A DNA stretch of 64,000 bases. Origin: Gemmatimonadota bacterium (GTDB lineage Bacteria > Gemmatimonadota > Gemmatimonadetes > Gemmatimonadales > GWC2-71-9). Numbering within the stretch: the stretch's first letter is position 1; every line of letters begins with the position of its first letter. The notes beneath the pieces were generated by a model, which was not told the DNA's origin, made no database searches, and worked only from the letters and a program-made list of their open reading frames with translations. Made by a program: the position numbers and the translations under genes. Location: assembly GCA_009692185.1 (NCBI GenBank), contig SHZT01000003.1:62001-126000 (forward strand), in the 5' to 3' direction. Shown here piece after piece: positions 31,617 to 40,514 of the stretch.

Positions 31617-34328
31617 GTGAGGCGCCGTCTCGTCCTGATCGCCGCGATCGCGGCGATCGGCCTGCTGGTCATCGGCTTCCCAACGCTGGTGCGCCTGCTG
31701 GCCGACTGGTACTGGTTCAAGGAGATCGGCTTCCAGAGAGTCTTCCTCAAGACCCTCGGCGTCAAGGTGATACTCGGCCTGGGCGCGGGCCTGTTCGCGT
31801 TCGGTTTCCTCTACGCCAACCTGCGCTACGCCCAACGCGGCGTGGTTCCGCACCCGGTGCTGTTCAAGCTCAACCCCGACGTGCCGGCAGTGGACATCAC
31901 CCGCCTGTTCCGCCGGCTGGCCATTCCCGTGGCAGCGGCCCTCTCGTTCCTGATCGGCCTCGCCTGCTCGGCCGAGTGGCTCACCGTCCTGAGCTTCCTC
32001 AACCGGTCGCCGTTCGACGTTGCCGACCCGGTGTTTCAGCGAAACGTGGGCTACTACTTCTTCACGCTGCCTGCCCTTACGGTCGCGCTGAACATCGCGT
32101 TCGGGCTCGGCATGCTCTCCCTGTTGATTGTCGTGCCCCTGTACATCGCCCGGGGCGACCTGCTGGTCCGGCAGCGCGTCACCGTCGAGCCGTCGGCGCA
32201 GACCCACATCGGGATGCTGATCGCGTTCCTGTTCGTGACGACCGCGCTCCGCCTGGTGCTGGTCAGGATACCGTCCCTGCTCTCCTCCCCGGCGGACAGC
32301 CGCTTTCTGGGCGCCAGCTACGCGGACCTGATGGCGCGCCTGCCGATGCTGCGCGTTTCCGCGGCCGTGGCCCTGGTGGCCGCCGTCGCGGTGATCTGGG
32401 CCGCCCGGCAACGGCGGCTGGTACGAACTCTCACCGTGTCCCTCGCGGCGTACTTCGGGGTGACGCTCGTGACCGGGGTCCTTGCCGCCGCGCTCCACCG
32501 GCTCGTGGTGCAGCCGAACGAGCTGGAGAAAGAGACCCCGCAACTCCGCCATCACATCGCCGCCACCAGGCGGGCCTGGGGCCTGGACCAGGTGGAGGTC
32601 CGGGATATCGGGGGCGAAGCCCAGCTCACCTTGGCGAACATCCGGGCGAACAGCGGCACGATCAAGAACGTGCGCCTGTGGGACCGCGACCCCCTGCTCC
32701 AGACTTTCGGCCAGCTGCAGGAAATCCGGACCTACTACGACTTCGTGTCGGTGGACGACGACCGCTACGTCATCGACGGCGAGTATCGCCAGGTCCTCCT
32801 GTCGCCACGGGAGCTGAACACCGCCTCCCTCCCGACCCGCAACTTCATCAATGAGCGCCTCACGTTCACCCACGGCATGGGACTCACACTGAGCCCGGTG
32901 AACCAGGTCACGCAGGAAGGCCTGCCCGTCCTGTTCATCCAGGACCTGCCCCCGGTGTCCCACGTCTCGCTCACCGTCAGGCGGCCGGCCATCTACTACG
33001 GAGAGCTGTCGAGCGACTACGTCTTCGTTAACACGGGCCAGCCCGAATTCGATTTCCCATCGGGCGACTCGTCGGCGGTGACGACCTACGCCGGCGCCGG
33101 CGGCGTCGCTGTAGGTTCATTGTTCAAGCGGCTGATCCTGACCCTGCGGTTCCGGTCCCTCGGCATCCTGCTGTCCACCGAGATCACCAACCAGAGCCGG
33201 GTGCTGTATCACCGGAGCATCCGCGAGCGCGCGGCCAAGGCCCTGCCGTTCCTGAGCTGGGACGGTGATCCCTACCTGGTGATCCGCGACGACGGCACGC
33301 TGCAGTGGATCCTCGACGCGTACACCGCGAGCACCCGGTATCCGTACTCGCAAGCGGTGGGCGGCGGCATCAACTACCTGCGGAACAGCGTCAAGGTGGT
33401 CATCGATGCCTACGACGGGACCGTCGAGGCATACCTCGCCGACCCCGGCGACCCCATCATCCAGACGTACGACCGCGCGTTCCCTGGAATCTTCCGCCCG
33501 ATGAGCACCATGGCGGCGGACCTGAAGGCCCATCTCCGCTACCCCGAGGACCTGTTCCGCGCGCAAACGGCGCTTTACACCACGTACCACATGAGCGAGC
33601 CGGAAATCTTCTTCCACCGGGAAGACCAGTGGCAGATGCCGGCCGTGGCCGGCAGCCCGAGCGGCGAGCGACGCAACGAATTCCTGCGCCACATCGTGAT
33701 GAAGCTGCCGGGTGAATCCCGTGAAGAGTTCATCCTGATGACGCCGTTTACGCCGAGGCAGAAAGACAACCTGGCGGCGTGGATGATCGCGGGGAACGAC
33801 GGCGACAACTACGGCAAGCTCATCGTCTACCGCTTTCCCAGGCAGAGCCTGGTGTTCGGGCCTACCCAGATCCTGAATCGCATCAACCAGAACCCCGAGA
33901 TCTCCCAGCAGATCTCGCTGTGGGACCAGCGCGGGTCGCAGGTGATCCGTGGCAACCTGCTGGTGATCCCCATCGAGGAATCCCTCATCTACGTGCAGGC
34001 ACTCTACCTTCGCGCGGAGGGCGGGCGCATTCCGGAGCTGCGGCGCGTGATCGTGGCGTACAAGAACCAGGTGGTCATGGAGGAAACGCTGGAGCAGGCC
34101 CTGGCGCGCCTGTTCGGCGGCGCGTCCGGCAGCGCCGCGCCATCCCGTCCGGTGTCCGCCCCAACGGCCGCGGCGGCAGCGGCCGGAGCCGATCAGACCA
34201 CGCTGGTGCGCCAGGCGGCAGACCACTACGACCGGGCCATCGCGGCCCAGCGGGTCGGTGACTGGGCGACCTACGGCGCGGAAATCGCGCGAGTCGGAGA
34301 ACTGTTGCGGAGATTACGCGGCCAATAG
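31617..34328 (+). CDS. UPF0182 family large membrane protein
   Basis: A 903-residue protein of the conserved but uncharacterised UPF0182 family. Seven or so membrane helices lie in the first 300 residues (AAIAAIGLLVIGFPTLVRLLADW, then VILGLGAGLFAFGFLYANL and others), followed by a long extracytoplasmic region with typical motifs: TIKNVRLWDRDPLLQTFGQLQEIRTYYDF, VDDDRYVIDGEYRQVLLSPREL, LPFLSWDGDPYLVIRDDGTLQWI, and NNLAAWMIAGNDGDNYGKL-like segments. An Ala-rich linker and short C-terminal helix end it. The GTG start lies 1 base after the oxidoreductase stop. Confidence 0.93.
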   Translation: MRRRLVLIAAIAAIGLLVIGFPTLVRLLADWYWFKEIGFQRVFLKTLGVKVILGLGAGLFAFGFLYANLRYAQRGVVPHPVLFKLNPDVPAVDITRLFRRLAIPVAAALSFLIGLACSAEWLTVLSFLNRSPFDVADPVFQRNVGYYFFTLPALTVALNIAFGLGMLSLLIVVPLYIARGDLLVRQRVTVEPSAQTHIGMLIAFLFVTTALRLVLVRIPSLLSSPADSRFLGASYADLMARLPMLRVSAAVALVAAVAVIWAARQRRLVRTLTVSLAAYFGVTLVTGVLAAALHRLVVQPNELEKETPQLRHHIAATRRAWGLDQVEVRDIGGEAQLTLANIRANSGTIKNVRLWDRDPLLQTFGQLQEIRTYYDFVSVDDDRYVIDGEYRQVLLSPRELNTASLPTRNFINERLTFTHGMGLTLSPVNQVTQEGLPVLFIQDLPPVSHVSLTVRRPAIYYGELSSDYVFVNTGQPEFDFPSGDSSAVTTYAGAGGVAVGSLFKRLILTLRFRSLGILLSTEITNQSRVLYHRSIRERAAKALPFLSWDGDPYLVIRDDGTLQWILDAYTASTRYPYSQAVGGGINYLRNSVKVVIDAYDGTVEAYLADPGDPIIQTYDRAFPGIFRPMSTMAADLKAHLRYPEDLFRAQTALYTTYHMSEPEIFFHREDQWQMPAVAGSPSGERRNEFLRHIVMKLPGESREEFILMTPFTPRQKDNLAAWMIAGNDGDNYGKLIVYRFPRQSLVFGPTQILNRINQNPEISQQISLWDQRGSQVIRGNLLVIPIEESLIYVQALYLRAEGGRIPELRRVIVAYKNQVVMEETLEQALARLFGGASGSAAPSRPVSAPTAAAAAAGADQTTLVRQAADHYDRAIAAQRVGDWATYGAEIARVGELLRRLRGQ

Positions 34329-34336
34329 GGGCGCCC

Positions 34337-35206
34337 ATGTCCGTCACCGTTCAATGCCCGTGCGGTAACACGTACGACCTGAAGGACGAGTTCGGCGGCA
34401 AGTCGGTCAAATGCCCGAACTGCGGGACCGTCAACGTGGCGCCAGCCCCACCGGCGGATCCCGCCTTCAACCGCGACAAGTTCCTCCTGCGGCAGAAGGC
34501 GATGTCGATCAAGGAGAAGTACTACGTCTGGGATGAGGGCGGGAAGGTCATCCTGTACGTGGAGCGGCCGGCTCATTTTTTCCGCGGGCTGGTGGCCGTG
34601 TTCGGCGGCCTCGTGGCCGGCATGGTGGTGCTCCTGGCGCTTCTCGCCGCGGCGGGCGCCGCGGGTACCGGAACGCTGGGCGGCATCCTGTCACTGGTGG
34701 CGTTCCTGGGCTGCGTGGTCACGTTCATCGCCGTCACGGCCACGCTTGCCCCCAAGCGCCACGTCACGTTCTACCGGGACGACACCAAGCGCGAACGCGT
34801 TCTCGAGGTGCTCCAGGACCAGAAGCTCCAGTTCGTCACGGCCACGTACACGCTTCGCGACCCCAAGGCCAGGGTCCTCGCCCGTTTCCACAAGAACTAC
34901 CTCTACAACTTCTTCCGGAAACAATGGCGCTGTTCGAGCCCCGGCGGCGCGCTGATCGCCGTCGCCAAGGAAGATTCCATAATTCTCTCCCTGCTCCGGC
35001 GCCTGCTTGGCCCGCTCTTCGGCCTCCTCCGCACGAACTTCATCATCTTGCGGGGCGAGAGCGACACGGTGGTCGGCGAGTTCAATCGCAAGATGACCCT
35101 GCTCGATCGCTATGTGCTCGACATGTCGCGAGACCAGCGCCGCCAGCTGGATCGCCGCATCATGCTGGCACTCGGCGTCATGCTCGACACCGGCGAGCGC
35201 CGCTAG
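34337..35206 (+). CDS. zinc-ribbon membrane protein with LURP-one/scramblase-like domain
   Basis: A 289-residue protein. Residues 7-29 form a zinc ribbon (CPCG then CPNCG). Next is a beta-rich segment (FLLRQKAMSIKEKYYVWDEGGKVILYVERP) like the first strands of LURP-one-related or scramblase-type domains, interrupted by two membrane helices (AVFGGLVAGMVVLLALLAAAG and LGGILSLVAFLGCVVTFIAVTATL), then more of the same fold (LQFVTATYTLRDPKARVLARFHKNYL) and GEFNRKMTLLDRYVLDMS near the end. Function unknown, perhaps lipid-facing. It follows UPF0182 closely. Confidence 0.65.
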   Translation: MSVTVQCPCGNTYDLKDEFGGKSVKCPNCGTVNVAPAPPADPAFNRDKFLLRQKAMSIKEKYYVWDEGGKVILYVERPAHFFRGLVAVFGGLVAGMVVLLALLAAAGAAGTGTLGGILSLVAFLGCVVTFIAVTATLAPKRHVTFYRDDTKRERVLEVLQDQKLQFVTATYTLRDPKARVLARFHKNYLYNFFRKQWRCSSPGGALIAVAKEDSIILSLLRRLLGPLFGLLRTNFIILRGESDTVVGEFNRKMTLLDRYVLDMSRDQRRQLDRRIMLALGVMLDTGERR

Positions 35207-35211
35207 CGAAC

Positions 35212-35961
35212 GTGACCTACCTGCCGCAGGCCAGCGGGGGCGGGACCGAGCCTGAACCGCTCCCAGCTTCGCCGCCCGCCGGGGAACCGATCCTCATCAC
35301 CAGCGACATGCTCGCACCCCCGCTGCGGCGGCCGAGCGGGCGCGTGGATTTCGAGCAGGGCATGTCCTACGCGCCGCGCCTCACCCTCGCGCTCATCGCC
35401 TTCAACATCGTCGTGTTCTCCTGGGAAGTCGCGACCGGCGCCCTCACCAACCGGGCTTCGATCATCGCGGCCGGAGCCCTGTCCAGGGATGAGGTCCTCC
35501 ACGGCCAGGTCTGGCGGCTGGTCACACCGATGTTCCTCCACGGCAGCGCCGAGCACCTCATCGGCAACCTGATCGCGCTGTATATCCTCGGCCCGGCGTG
35601 CGAACATGCGCTGGGTACGACGCGCATGGCCTTTCTCTACCTGGTCAGCGGCCTGACCGGGGCGTTTACCAGTATGGCCCTGAGTGAGGGTCCGTCGGTT
35701 GGCGCGTCAGGAGCGATCTTCGGAGTAATGGCCGCGGTGATCATGATCCTGTATCTGCATCAGGACCGGTTCTACCTGCGGGAGAAGCGCGTGCTCCTGG
35801 TGATCGTGCTATGGGCCCTCTTCATTATTGCGACGGGCCTCATATCGCCATACGTGGACAACGCGGCACATGCGGGCGGGTTCCTGGGTGGCTTCCTCGT
35901 GGCGCGCCAGATGAAGCCGATCATCAGGGCCCAGGACGGGCCAACGATCACGGAGTCGTAA
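35212..35961 (+). CDS. rhomboid family intramembrane serine protease
   Basis: A 249-residue protein with a cytoplasmic N-terminal tail of about 60 residues and six membrane helices. WRLVTPMFLHGSAEHLIGNL is the L1-loop motif, GASGAIFG carries the catalytic Ser166, and NAAHAGGFLGG carries His220. It cleaves within membrane-spanning helices of other proteins; substrates unknown. GTG 35212 starts 5 bases after the previous stop. The 3' end overlaps a convergent small gene by 14 bases. A second, shorter rhomboid is at 39161. Confidence 0.92.
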   Translation: MTYLPQASGGGTEPEPLPASPPAGEPILITSDMLAPPLRRPSGRVDFEQGMSYAPRLTLALIAFNIVVFSWEVATGALTNRASIIAAGALSRDEVLHGQVWRLVTPMFLHGSAEHLIGNLIALYILGPACEHALGTTRMAFLYLVSGLTGAFTSMALSEGPSVGASGAIFGVMAAVIMILYLHQDRFYLREKRVLLVIVLWALFIIATGLISPYVDNAAHAGGFLGGFLVARQMKPIIRAQDGPTITES

Positions 35962-36232
35962 TCCCACAACGCAGGAACCGCTCGGCGAGTTGCTGCAACC
36001 GTTCGTTGTTCTCCCGCTTCGCCTGCTCAAGAATGCGTTCAACGTAGGGCTTGAGCACCGGCTCGCCCCAGCGGTACCCGGTTGCGCGCTGGGCGGAAAA
36101 CGAATCGCCGACGTTCGCGCCTTCGATCAGCGCCCACGCGGCCGCCGAGTCATAAGCCGGGTTGTCACGCGGCGGGAGACTGTACCGGGGCTCGGGCCCG
36201 TCGGCGTCTTCCTTGGTGAAAGCGCGGGACAT
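35948..36232 (-). CDS. small conserved-looking hypothetical protein
   Basis: A 94-residue soluble acidic protein beginning MSRAFTKEDADGPEPRY, with ANVGDSFSAQRATGYRWGEP and a C-terminal helix ERILEQAKRENNERLQQLAERFL. The opening resembles short leaders seen in front of GreA-type proteins, but no Gre domain is present. It is coupled to the M24 peptidase gene through a TGATG overlap at 36230-36234. Confidence 0.6.
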   Translation of the reverse strand: MSRAFTKEDADGPEPRYSLPPRDNPAYDSAAAWALIEGANVGDSFSAQRATGYRWGEPVLKPYVERILEQAKRENNERLQQLAERFLRCGITTP

Positions 36233-37596
36233 CAGCGGCGCGGCGAGACCATCGCCTCGAGGTCATCCGGGCTTCTCGGCAGCCCACGGCTCAGCAGTTC
36301 GTACCCGGAAGCGGTTACGAGCACGTTGTCTTCGATGAACACCGAGAGGTCCCGGTCATGGTTGTAGTACCAGGGCTCGATGGTGAAGACCATGCCCGGC
36401 TCGAGCGGGCTCGACGGCAGTGACGGGTCACCGGCGTCGAGGCCAATGTGGTGCCCGAAGTAGAACCCCGTTTGCATGTACTTCCGTTCCCCTTCAGGAA
36501 TCCGGGCGACGGCAATCTTCTGGAGATCTGCCAGCGTCACGCCCGGGCGAATGGCCTGCATGACCGCGTCGGAAACAGCGGTGATCATCGTCAGCGCCTC
36601 GCGCTGCGGGGCCGTGAACCGTCCCGCCACCGGGAACGTGCGGCCGATATCGCTGGTGTAATAGTTCACCTCGCAGCCAACGTCCAGGATCACCAGGTCG
36701 CCGTTGCGCATCACCCGATTCCGGCGATCGTAGTGGGCGCCGAGTATCCGCCACGGCCACAGCGAGTTCGCGCCCGACTTGATAATGGGCGTGAATCCCT
36801 CCCGCTGACTCCCGGCGCTCCGGCACCCGGCCTGGAAAGCCCCGAGCACCGTGCGCTCGTCCACTCCGTCCCGCACCAGGCCAACAGCCCCTCGCATGGC
36901 CCTCTCGGCGGCAGCCACCGCCTGCCGGATTTCCGCGACTTCCGCCGCCGATTTGACCATGCGCAATCGCGCGACATCCCCGTACGCGTTTCGAACCCGT
37001 CCGCCGACAGCCTGCTGCACGTAGAACGCCAGTTGTCGCCCATCGGACCATGCGTGAAATGGCCCGGGCTTTAGCGTGGGAATGGTGTCCGGGCCCCCCG
37101 CATTCACGCGGAGCGGGCGCCCCTGGGCCGTCACGGCACGCAGAAATGACTCCAGGGCTCCCGGAGGGCGTACATGGAGAATCCCGGATTCCTCGGCCAG
37201 GCGTGGATCATCGGCCAACGGGCGGCCGGGAAAGTCATTGGGTCGGCTGGGGTTCTCGAACCGGGGGTCTCGTGCCGGCATGAACAGCACCACGCTGTCG
37301 CCGTCAGCGTCGATCGCCAGTACGGACTGGGGCACCTCCAGTCCGGTGGAGTAGAGGAAGTCGCCCAGCTGCCGAAATGTCTCGCCCCCGCTTACGCCGT
37401 AGGCCGATGGCGCCAGGAATACACCGCCTCCAGACTCCTTGAGCGAGCGGATCATCCCGTCCCGGCGGCGCTGGTATTCCTCCCGGGAAAATGGGAGCCG
37501 GGTCCAGTCGAAGAATCGCTGGGCCTGGGCCGCAGCATCAACGGCCGTGCCGATGCACAGCAGAGCAGCCACAAGTGTTGAGCGAGCGAACGACAC
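36232..37596 (-). CDS. secreted M24 aminopeptidase P-like metallopeptidase
   Basis: A 454-residue exported pita-bread-fold peptidase. A signal peptide (to about VDAAAQA) is followed by the aminopeptidase P N-domain, then the metal ligands: Asp in LDVGCEVNYYTSDIGRTFP (two), His in FGHHIGLDAGD, Glu in FTIEPWYY and Glu in FIEDNVLV. It removes N-terminal residues before proline or handles similar X-Pro bonds. GTG 37596 is chosen because AAGGAG lies 5 bases upstream; an ATG at 37629 has no such site. Confidence 0.88.
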   Translation of the reverse strand: MSFARSTLVAALLCIGTAVDAAAQAQRFFDWTRLPFSREEYQRRRDGMIRSLKESGGGVFLAPSAYGVSGGETFRQLGDFLYSTGLEVPQSVLAIDADGDSVVLFMPARDPRFENPSRPNDFPGRPLADDPRLAEESGILHVRPPGALESFLRAVTAQGRPLRVNAGGPDTIPTLKPGPFHAWSDGRQLAFYVQQAVGGRVRNAYGDVARLRMVKSAAEVAEIRQAVAAAERAMRGAVGLVRDGVDERTVLGAFQAGCRSAGSQREGFTPIIKSGANSLWPWRILGAHYDRRNRVMRNGDLVILDVGCEVNYYTSDIGRTFPVAGRFTAPQREALTMITAVSDAVMQAIRPGVTLADLQKIAVARIPEGERKYMQTGFYFGHHIGLDAGDPSLPSSPLEPGMVFTIEPWYYNHDRDLSVFIEDNVLVTASGYELLSRGLPRSPDDLEAMVSPRR

Positions 37597-37673
37597 GACG
37601 GCTCCTTCCCCGGTGACTCCGCCGGACACGAAACACCCATTCCGGTCCGCAATGTATCCCGCCGACGGCCCTG

Positions 37674-37701
37674 TTGCCTGCGTGTCGCCCCGGGTTAATT
37701 C
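37674..37701 (+). promoter_or_regulatory. promoter of the DUF2779 nuclease gene
   Basis: TTGCCT (37674-37679), a 16-bp spacer and TAATTC (37696-37701). The GTG start at 37707 lies 5 bases beyond the -10, so the transcript would be leaderless or start inside the codon region. Confidence 0.5.
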
Positions 37702-37706
37702 GACCC

Positions 37707-39164
37707 GTGGCCGACCCCCGCCTCACCAAGTCCCGGTTCGTCGCCGGCTGGCAATGCCAGAAGCTCCTCTGGTGGACAGAGCACGAGCCCGACGCCACGG
37801 AGCTCGTCCCGGACAAGGTCCTGCAGGACCGCTTCGACCAGGGCCGCCACGTCACCGAGTTGGCGCGATTGACGTTCCCAGGCGCGACGCTCATACCGCC
37901 CGGCACTGACTCGGCCAGGATCGAAGCCACGAAGCTGGCCCTCGATTTCGGCGCGCCGGCCATACTGGAAGCGGCCTTCGCCGCAGACGGCGTGTTCGTC
38001 GCGATAGATGCACTTGCCCGGGAAGGGGACGGCTTTGCCCTGGTGGAGGTGAAGTCCGCCACCAGCGCCAAGGACGAGCACGTTCCAGACGTGGCTGTGC
38101 AAGCCTGGGTCGCCCGGCAGAACGGCATCAACGTGCGCCGGACGGAGGTCATGCACCTCAATACCGACTTCCGGCACCCGGACACCGGCAATCTCTTCGC
38201 CCACACGGACGTCACCGCGCAGGTCGAGGAGTTCCTGCCCCGGGTTCCACCGCTGATCGCGGAGTTCAAGGCCTCGATGGCCGGCCCCATTCCCGAGATC
38301 GCCATCGGGCTCCACTGCCACGAGCCGCGGACCTGCCCGTTCTACGACCGGTGCTGGCCGGACGATCCCTGGCATATCTCGATGCTCTACCGGACCGGAC
38401 CCAAGGGAACCGACACGTACTTCCGGCAGGGTGTGCATTCCATTCGCGATTTGCCGCCTGGCCAGAAGCTCCCTGCAATCGCGCGCCGCCAGATCAAGGC
38501 GCTCGAGACCGGCAAGATGATTGTCGAGCCCACCCTCAAGGCCGCGCTCCGCGACGCCATGGGCGACGCCCGTGTCGGATTCCTCGACTTCGAAACGGTC
38601 AATCGGGCGGTGCCGGTGTGGAACGCCCTGGGGCCGTGGAGGGCGGCCGTCGTGCAATTCAGCTACCACGAAGAAGCGGGCGGCAACAAGCACACCCACC
38701 TGGCGTATCTGGCCGAGGGCCCGCACGACCCCCAGGCGGAGCTCTCAGAGCGGATGCTCGAGGCCACCAAGGGCGTCGAAAAGATCCTGATGTACACGCC
38801 GTATGAACACACCCAGATCAAGCAGCTCGCCGAACGCGTGCCGTCCATGGCGAGCGATCTCAAGGCGCTGGCGGCGAAACTCGTGGACATGGCGCCGTTG
38901 CTGCGGGAGCACGTGTATCACCCGGGCTTCAACGGGAGCTTCTCCATCAAGGACGTGCTGAATCCCTTGGTGCCGGACCTCTCGTACAATGACCTGGCGA
39001 TCGTGGACGGCATGGTGGCGAGCGTGGAGATCGCGCGGCTGCTGTTTGTGGCGCACAAAGTGAAGGATCGTGACCAGTTGCGGAACGACCTGCTGGACTA
39101 CTGCGAACGGGACACCTGGGCGATGGTACGGCTCCTGGGCCGCCTGAGGGAGATCGCGGCATGA
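37707..39164 (+). CDS. DUF2779 protein: Cas4/RecB-like nuclease fused to an RNase H-fold exonuclease-like domain
   Basis: A 485-residue protein. The first half is PD-(D/E)xK-like: LTKSRFVAGWQCQKLLWW with Cys17, an Asp in AIDALARE, EVKSAT as the E-x-K core, and CHEPRTCPFYDRCW with Cys204, Cys210 and Cys216, which with Cys17 could hold a Cas4/AddB-style 4Fe-4S cluster. The second half begins GFLDFETVN and ends DYCERDTWAMVRLL, the DEDD-like acidic motifs of DnaQ-type exonucleases. No cas genes or repeats are near. A role in DNA repair or defence is inferred. The stop overlaps the rhomboid start. Confidence 0.85.
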   Translation: MADPRLTKSRFVAGWQCQKLLWWTEHEPDATELVPDKVLQDRFDQGRHVTELARLTFPGATLIPPGTDSARIEATKLALDFGAPAILEAAFAADGVFVAIDALAREGDGFALVEVKSATSAKDEHVPDVAVQAWVARQNGINVRRTEVMHLNTDFRHPDTGNLFAHTDVTAQVEEFLPRVPPLIAEFKASMAGPIPEIAIGLHCHEPRTCPFYDRCWPDDPWHISMLYRTGPKGTDTYFRQGVHSIRDLPPGQKLPAIARRQIKALETGKMIVEPTLKAALRDAMGDARVGFLDFETVNRAVPVWNALGPWRAAVVQFSYHEEAGGNKHTHLAYLAEGPHDPQAELSERMLEATKGVEKILMYTPYEHTQIKQLAERVPSMASDLKALAAKLVDMAPLLREHVYHPGFNGSFSIKDVLNPLVPDLSYNDLAIVDGMVASVEIARLLFVAHKVKDRDQLRNDLLDYCERDTWAMVRLLGRLREIAA

Positions 39165-39934
39165 CACCGTGGGTCCGGACCCTTCTCACCGCGAACATCG
39201 TCATGTTTTTCGCCACCCAGGCATTTCCCGAAGCGGCCCGGCAACTGGTGCTCTTCCCGCCCCTGGCCCTGTTCCGGCCCTGGACCATGGTCACCTACAT
39301 GTTCCTTCACGCCGGCCTCGGTCACCTGTTCTTCAACATGCTTGGCCTTTTCTTCTTTGGCTCCCGGCTTGAAAACCGGCTGGGGGGACAGCGGTTTCTC
39401 TCACTGTACCTGGTGAGCGGGCTGGTCGGGGCGCTGGCCTCCCTCATTTTCACACCGGGTGCGGCCGTGCTGGGTGCCTCCGGAGCCATCTTCGGTGTCA
39501 TGCTCGGCTACGCCCGCTACTGGCCCCGCGACCTCGTGCTCATCTGGGGCATCTTCCCGGTGCAAGCCCGCTGGCTCGTCGTCGGTATGACGGTGCTTTC
39601 GCTGATGCAGGGATTCGGCGGCACCGGCGGCAACGTGGCGCATTTTGCCCATCTGGGCGGATTCCTCGGAGGCCTGGTATACCTGGTCTGGATGGAGCGC
39701 CGCTCACCGGCTCGGCAATTCCGGGTGATGGCCACAGTGCAAACGCGAGGCGGGAATGCCGAGGACATCGAACGGTGGATGAGAATCCGCCCTGAAGGAC
39801 TACACGAACTGAACCGGGGGGAACTGGAACGGCTGCAGCAGAAGATCGCGGCGGGGGAGGCCCGGGAACTGACCCCGGATGAACGGGCTTTCCTGAATCG
39901 GCTGGCCGCCGCACCCCCACCCCCCGTGAACTGA
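39161..39934 (+). CDS. rhomboid family intramembrane serine protease, second copy
   Basis: A 257-residue six-helix rhomboid. PWTMVTYMFLHAGLGHLFFNM is the L1 motif, GASGAIFG carries Ser107, and AHFAHLGGFLGG carries the candidate His161/His164. A soluble C-terminal tail of about 60 residues is helical (GLHELNRGELERLQQKIAAGEARELTPDERAFLNRL), a form common in rhomboids with cytosolic tails. It is coupled to the DUF2779 gene by an ATGA overlap. Confidence 0.92.
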   Translation: MTPWVRTLLTANIVMFFATQAFPEAARQLVLFPPLALFRPWTMVTYMFLHAGLGHLFFNMLGLFFFGSRLENRLGGQRFLSLYLVSGLVGALASLIFTPGAAVLGASGAIFGVMLGYARYWPRDLVLIWGIFPVQARWLVVGMTVLSLMQGFGGTGGNVAHFAHLGGFLGGLVYLVWMERRSPARQFRVMATVQTRGGNAEDIERWMRIRPEGLHELNRGELERLQQKIAAGEARELTPDERAFLNRLAAAPPPPVN

Positions 39935-39953
39935 CGGCGTTTGTCCTGACGCC

Positions 39954-40321
39954 CTAGCCGGCCGTTGACGGCCGCGGCCGCCGGCCCTTGGGGTCCTCAC
40001 CGGCCTCACGCAGGGTCTTGATGAGCGACTCGGCGTGCATGGTCTGCATGGAGAGGTTCCCCGCGGTCTCGACAACGCGCTCCAGGAATTCCCTTTGACT
40101 CAGCACGTTGTCGAAGGTCGACTGGAGATCGATCAGCATCGCATCGAGGCGTGACATGCGCTCCTCCGCTTCCGCGAGCCGCGCCCCCCATTCCTCCAGG
40201 GCCGCGCCCCGTGCATCCAGGTCGCGCATCTTGCCGAGCACTGCGCCACCAGAGGCTTCAGCTCTGCGGGAAGCTTCTCGAGATTCGGGCTCTTGCCGAA
40301 CAGGTTGCCGAGGATACTCAC
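39954..40321 (-). CDS. coiled-coil hypothetical protein with a frameshift
   Basis: From GTG 40321 the frame reads [26 protein letters not shown]; it then breaks near 40240 and a neighbouring frame continues [33 protein letters not shown] to the TAG at 39954. One missing G (CAGGTG to CAGTG) joins both into about 121 residues. The intact C-terminal piece (39954-40241, 95 residues) is strongly helical with heptad-like spacing and an Arg/Pro tail. Function unknown. Confidence 0.6.
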
Positions 40322-40419
40322 AGCCCTACTCCCTTGAAGGCGCGGCTTCAAATTGGGATTCAGGAAGGGCTGCGGCCAGTGGCCGGGGTGACCGGAGGAA
40401 CACGTCCAACTTGCTTCAA

Positions 40420-40492
40420 TGGAGCTGAGGGGGATCGAACCCCTGACCTCCTCATTGCGAACGAGGCGCTCTCCCAGCTGAGCTACAGCCCC
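40420..40492 (-). tRNA. tRNA-Ala (anticodon CGC)
   Basis: A complete 73-base cloverleaf on the minus strand: acceptor GGGGCTG paired with CAGCTCC including the G3:U70 wobble that marks alanine tRNAs, D-arm AGCTCAGCTGGGAGAGC, anticodon stem CCTCG/TGAGG with loop TTCGCAA (anticodon CGC), and T-arm with GGTTCGATCC. The discriminator base is A; CCA is not encoded. It lies just downstream of rnz, the gene for the enzyme that trims CCA-less tRNA 3' ends. Confidence 0.95.
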
Positions 40493-40514
40493 CAATTGCC
40501 GCGGGGTGGGGAAC

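Noticed and set aside
35948-36232. Transcription factor GreA
   Set aside because: The MSRAF opening is reminiscent, but the protein is 94 residues and lacks both Gre domains.
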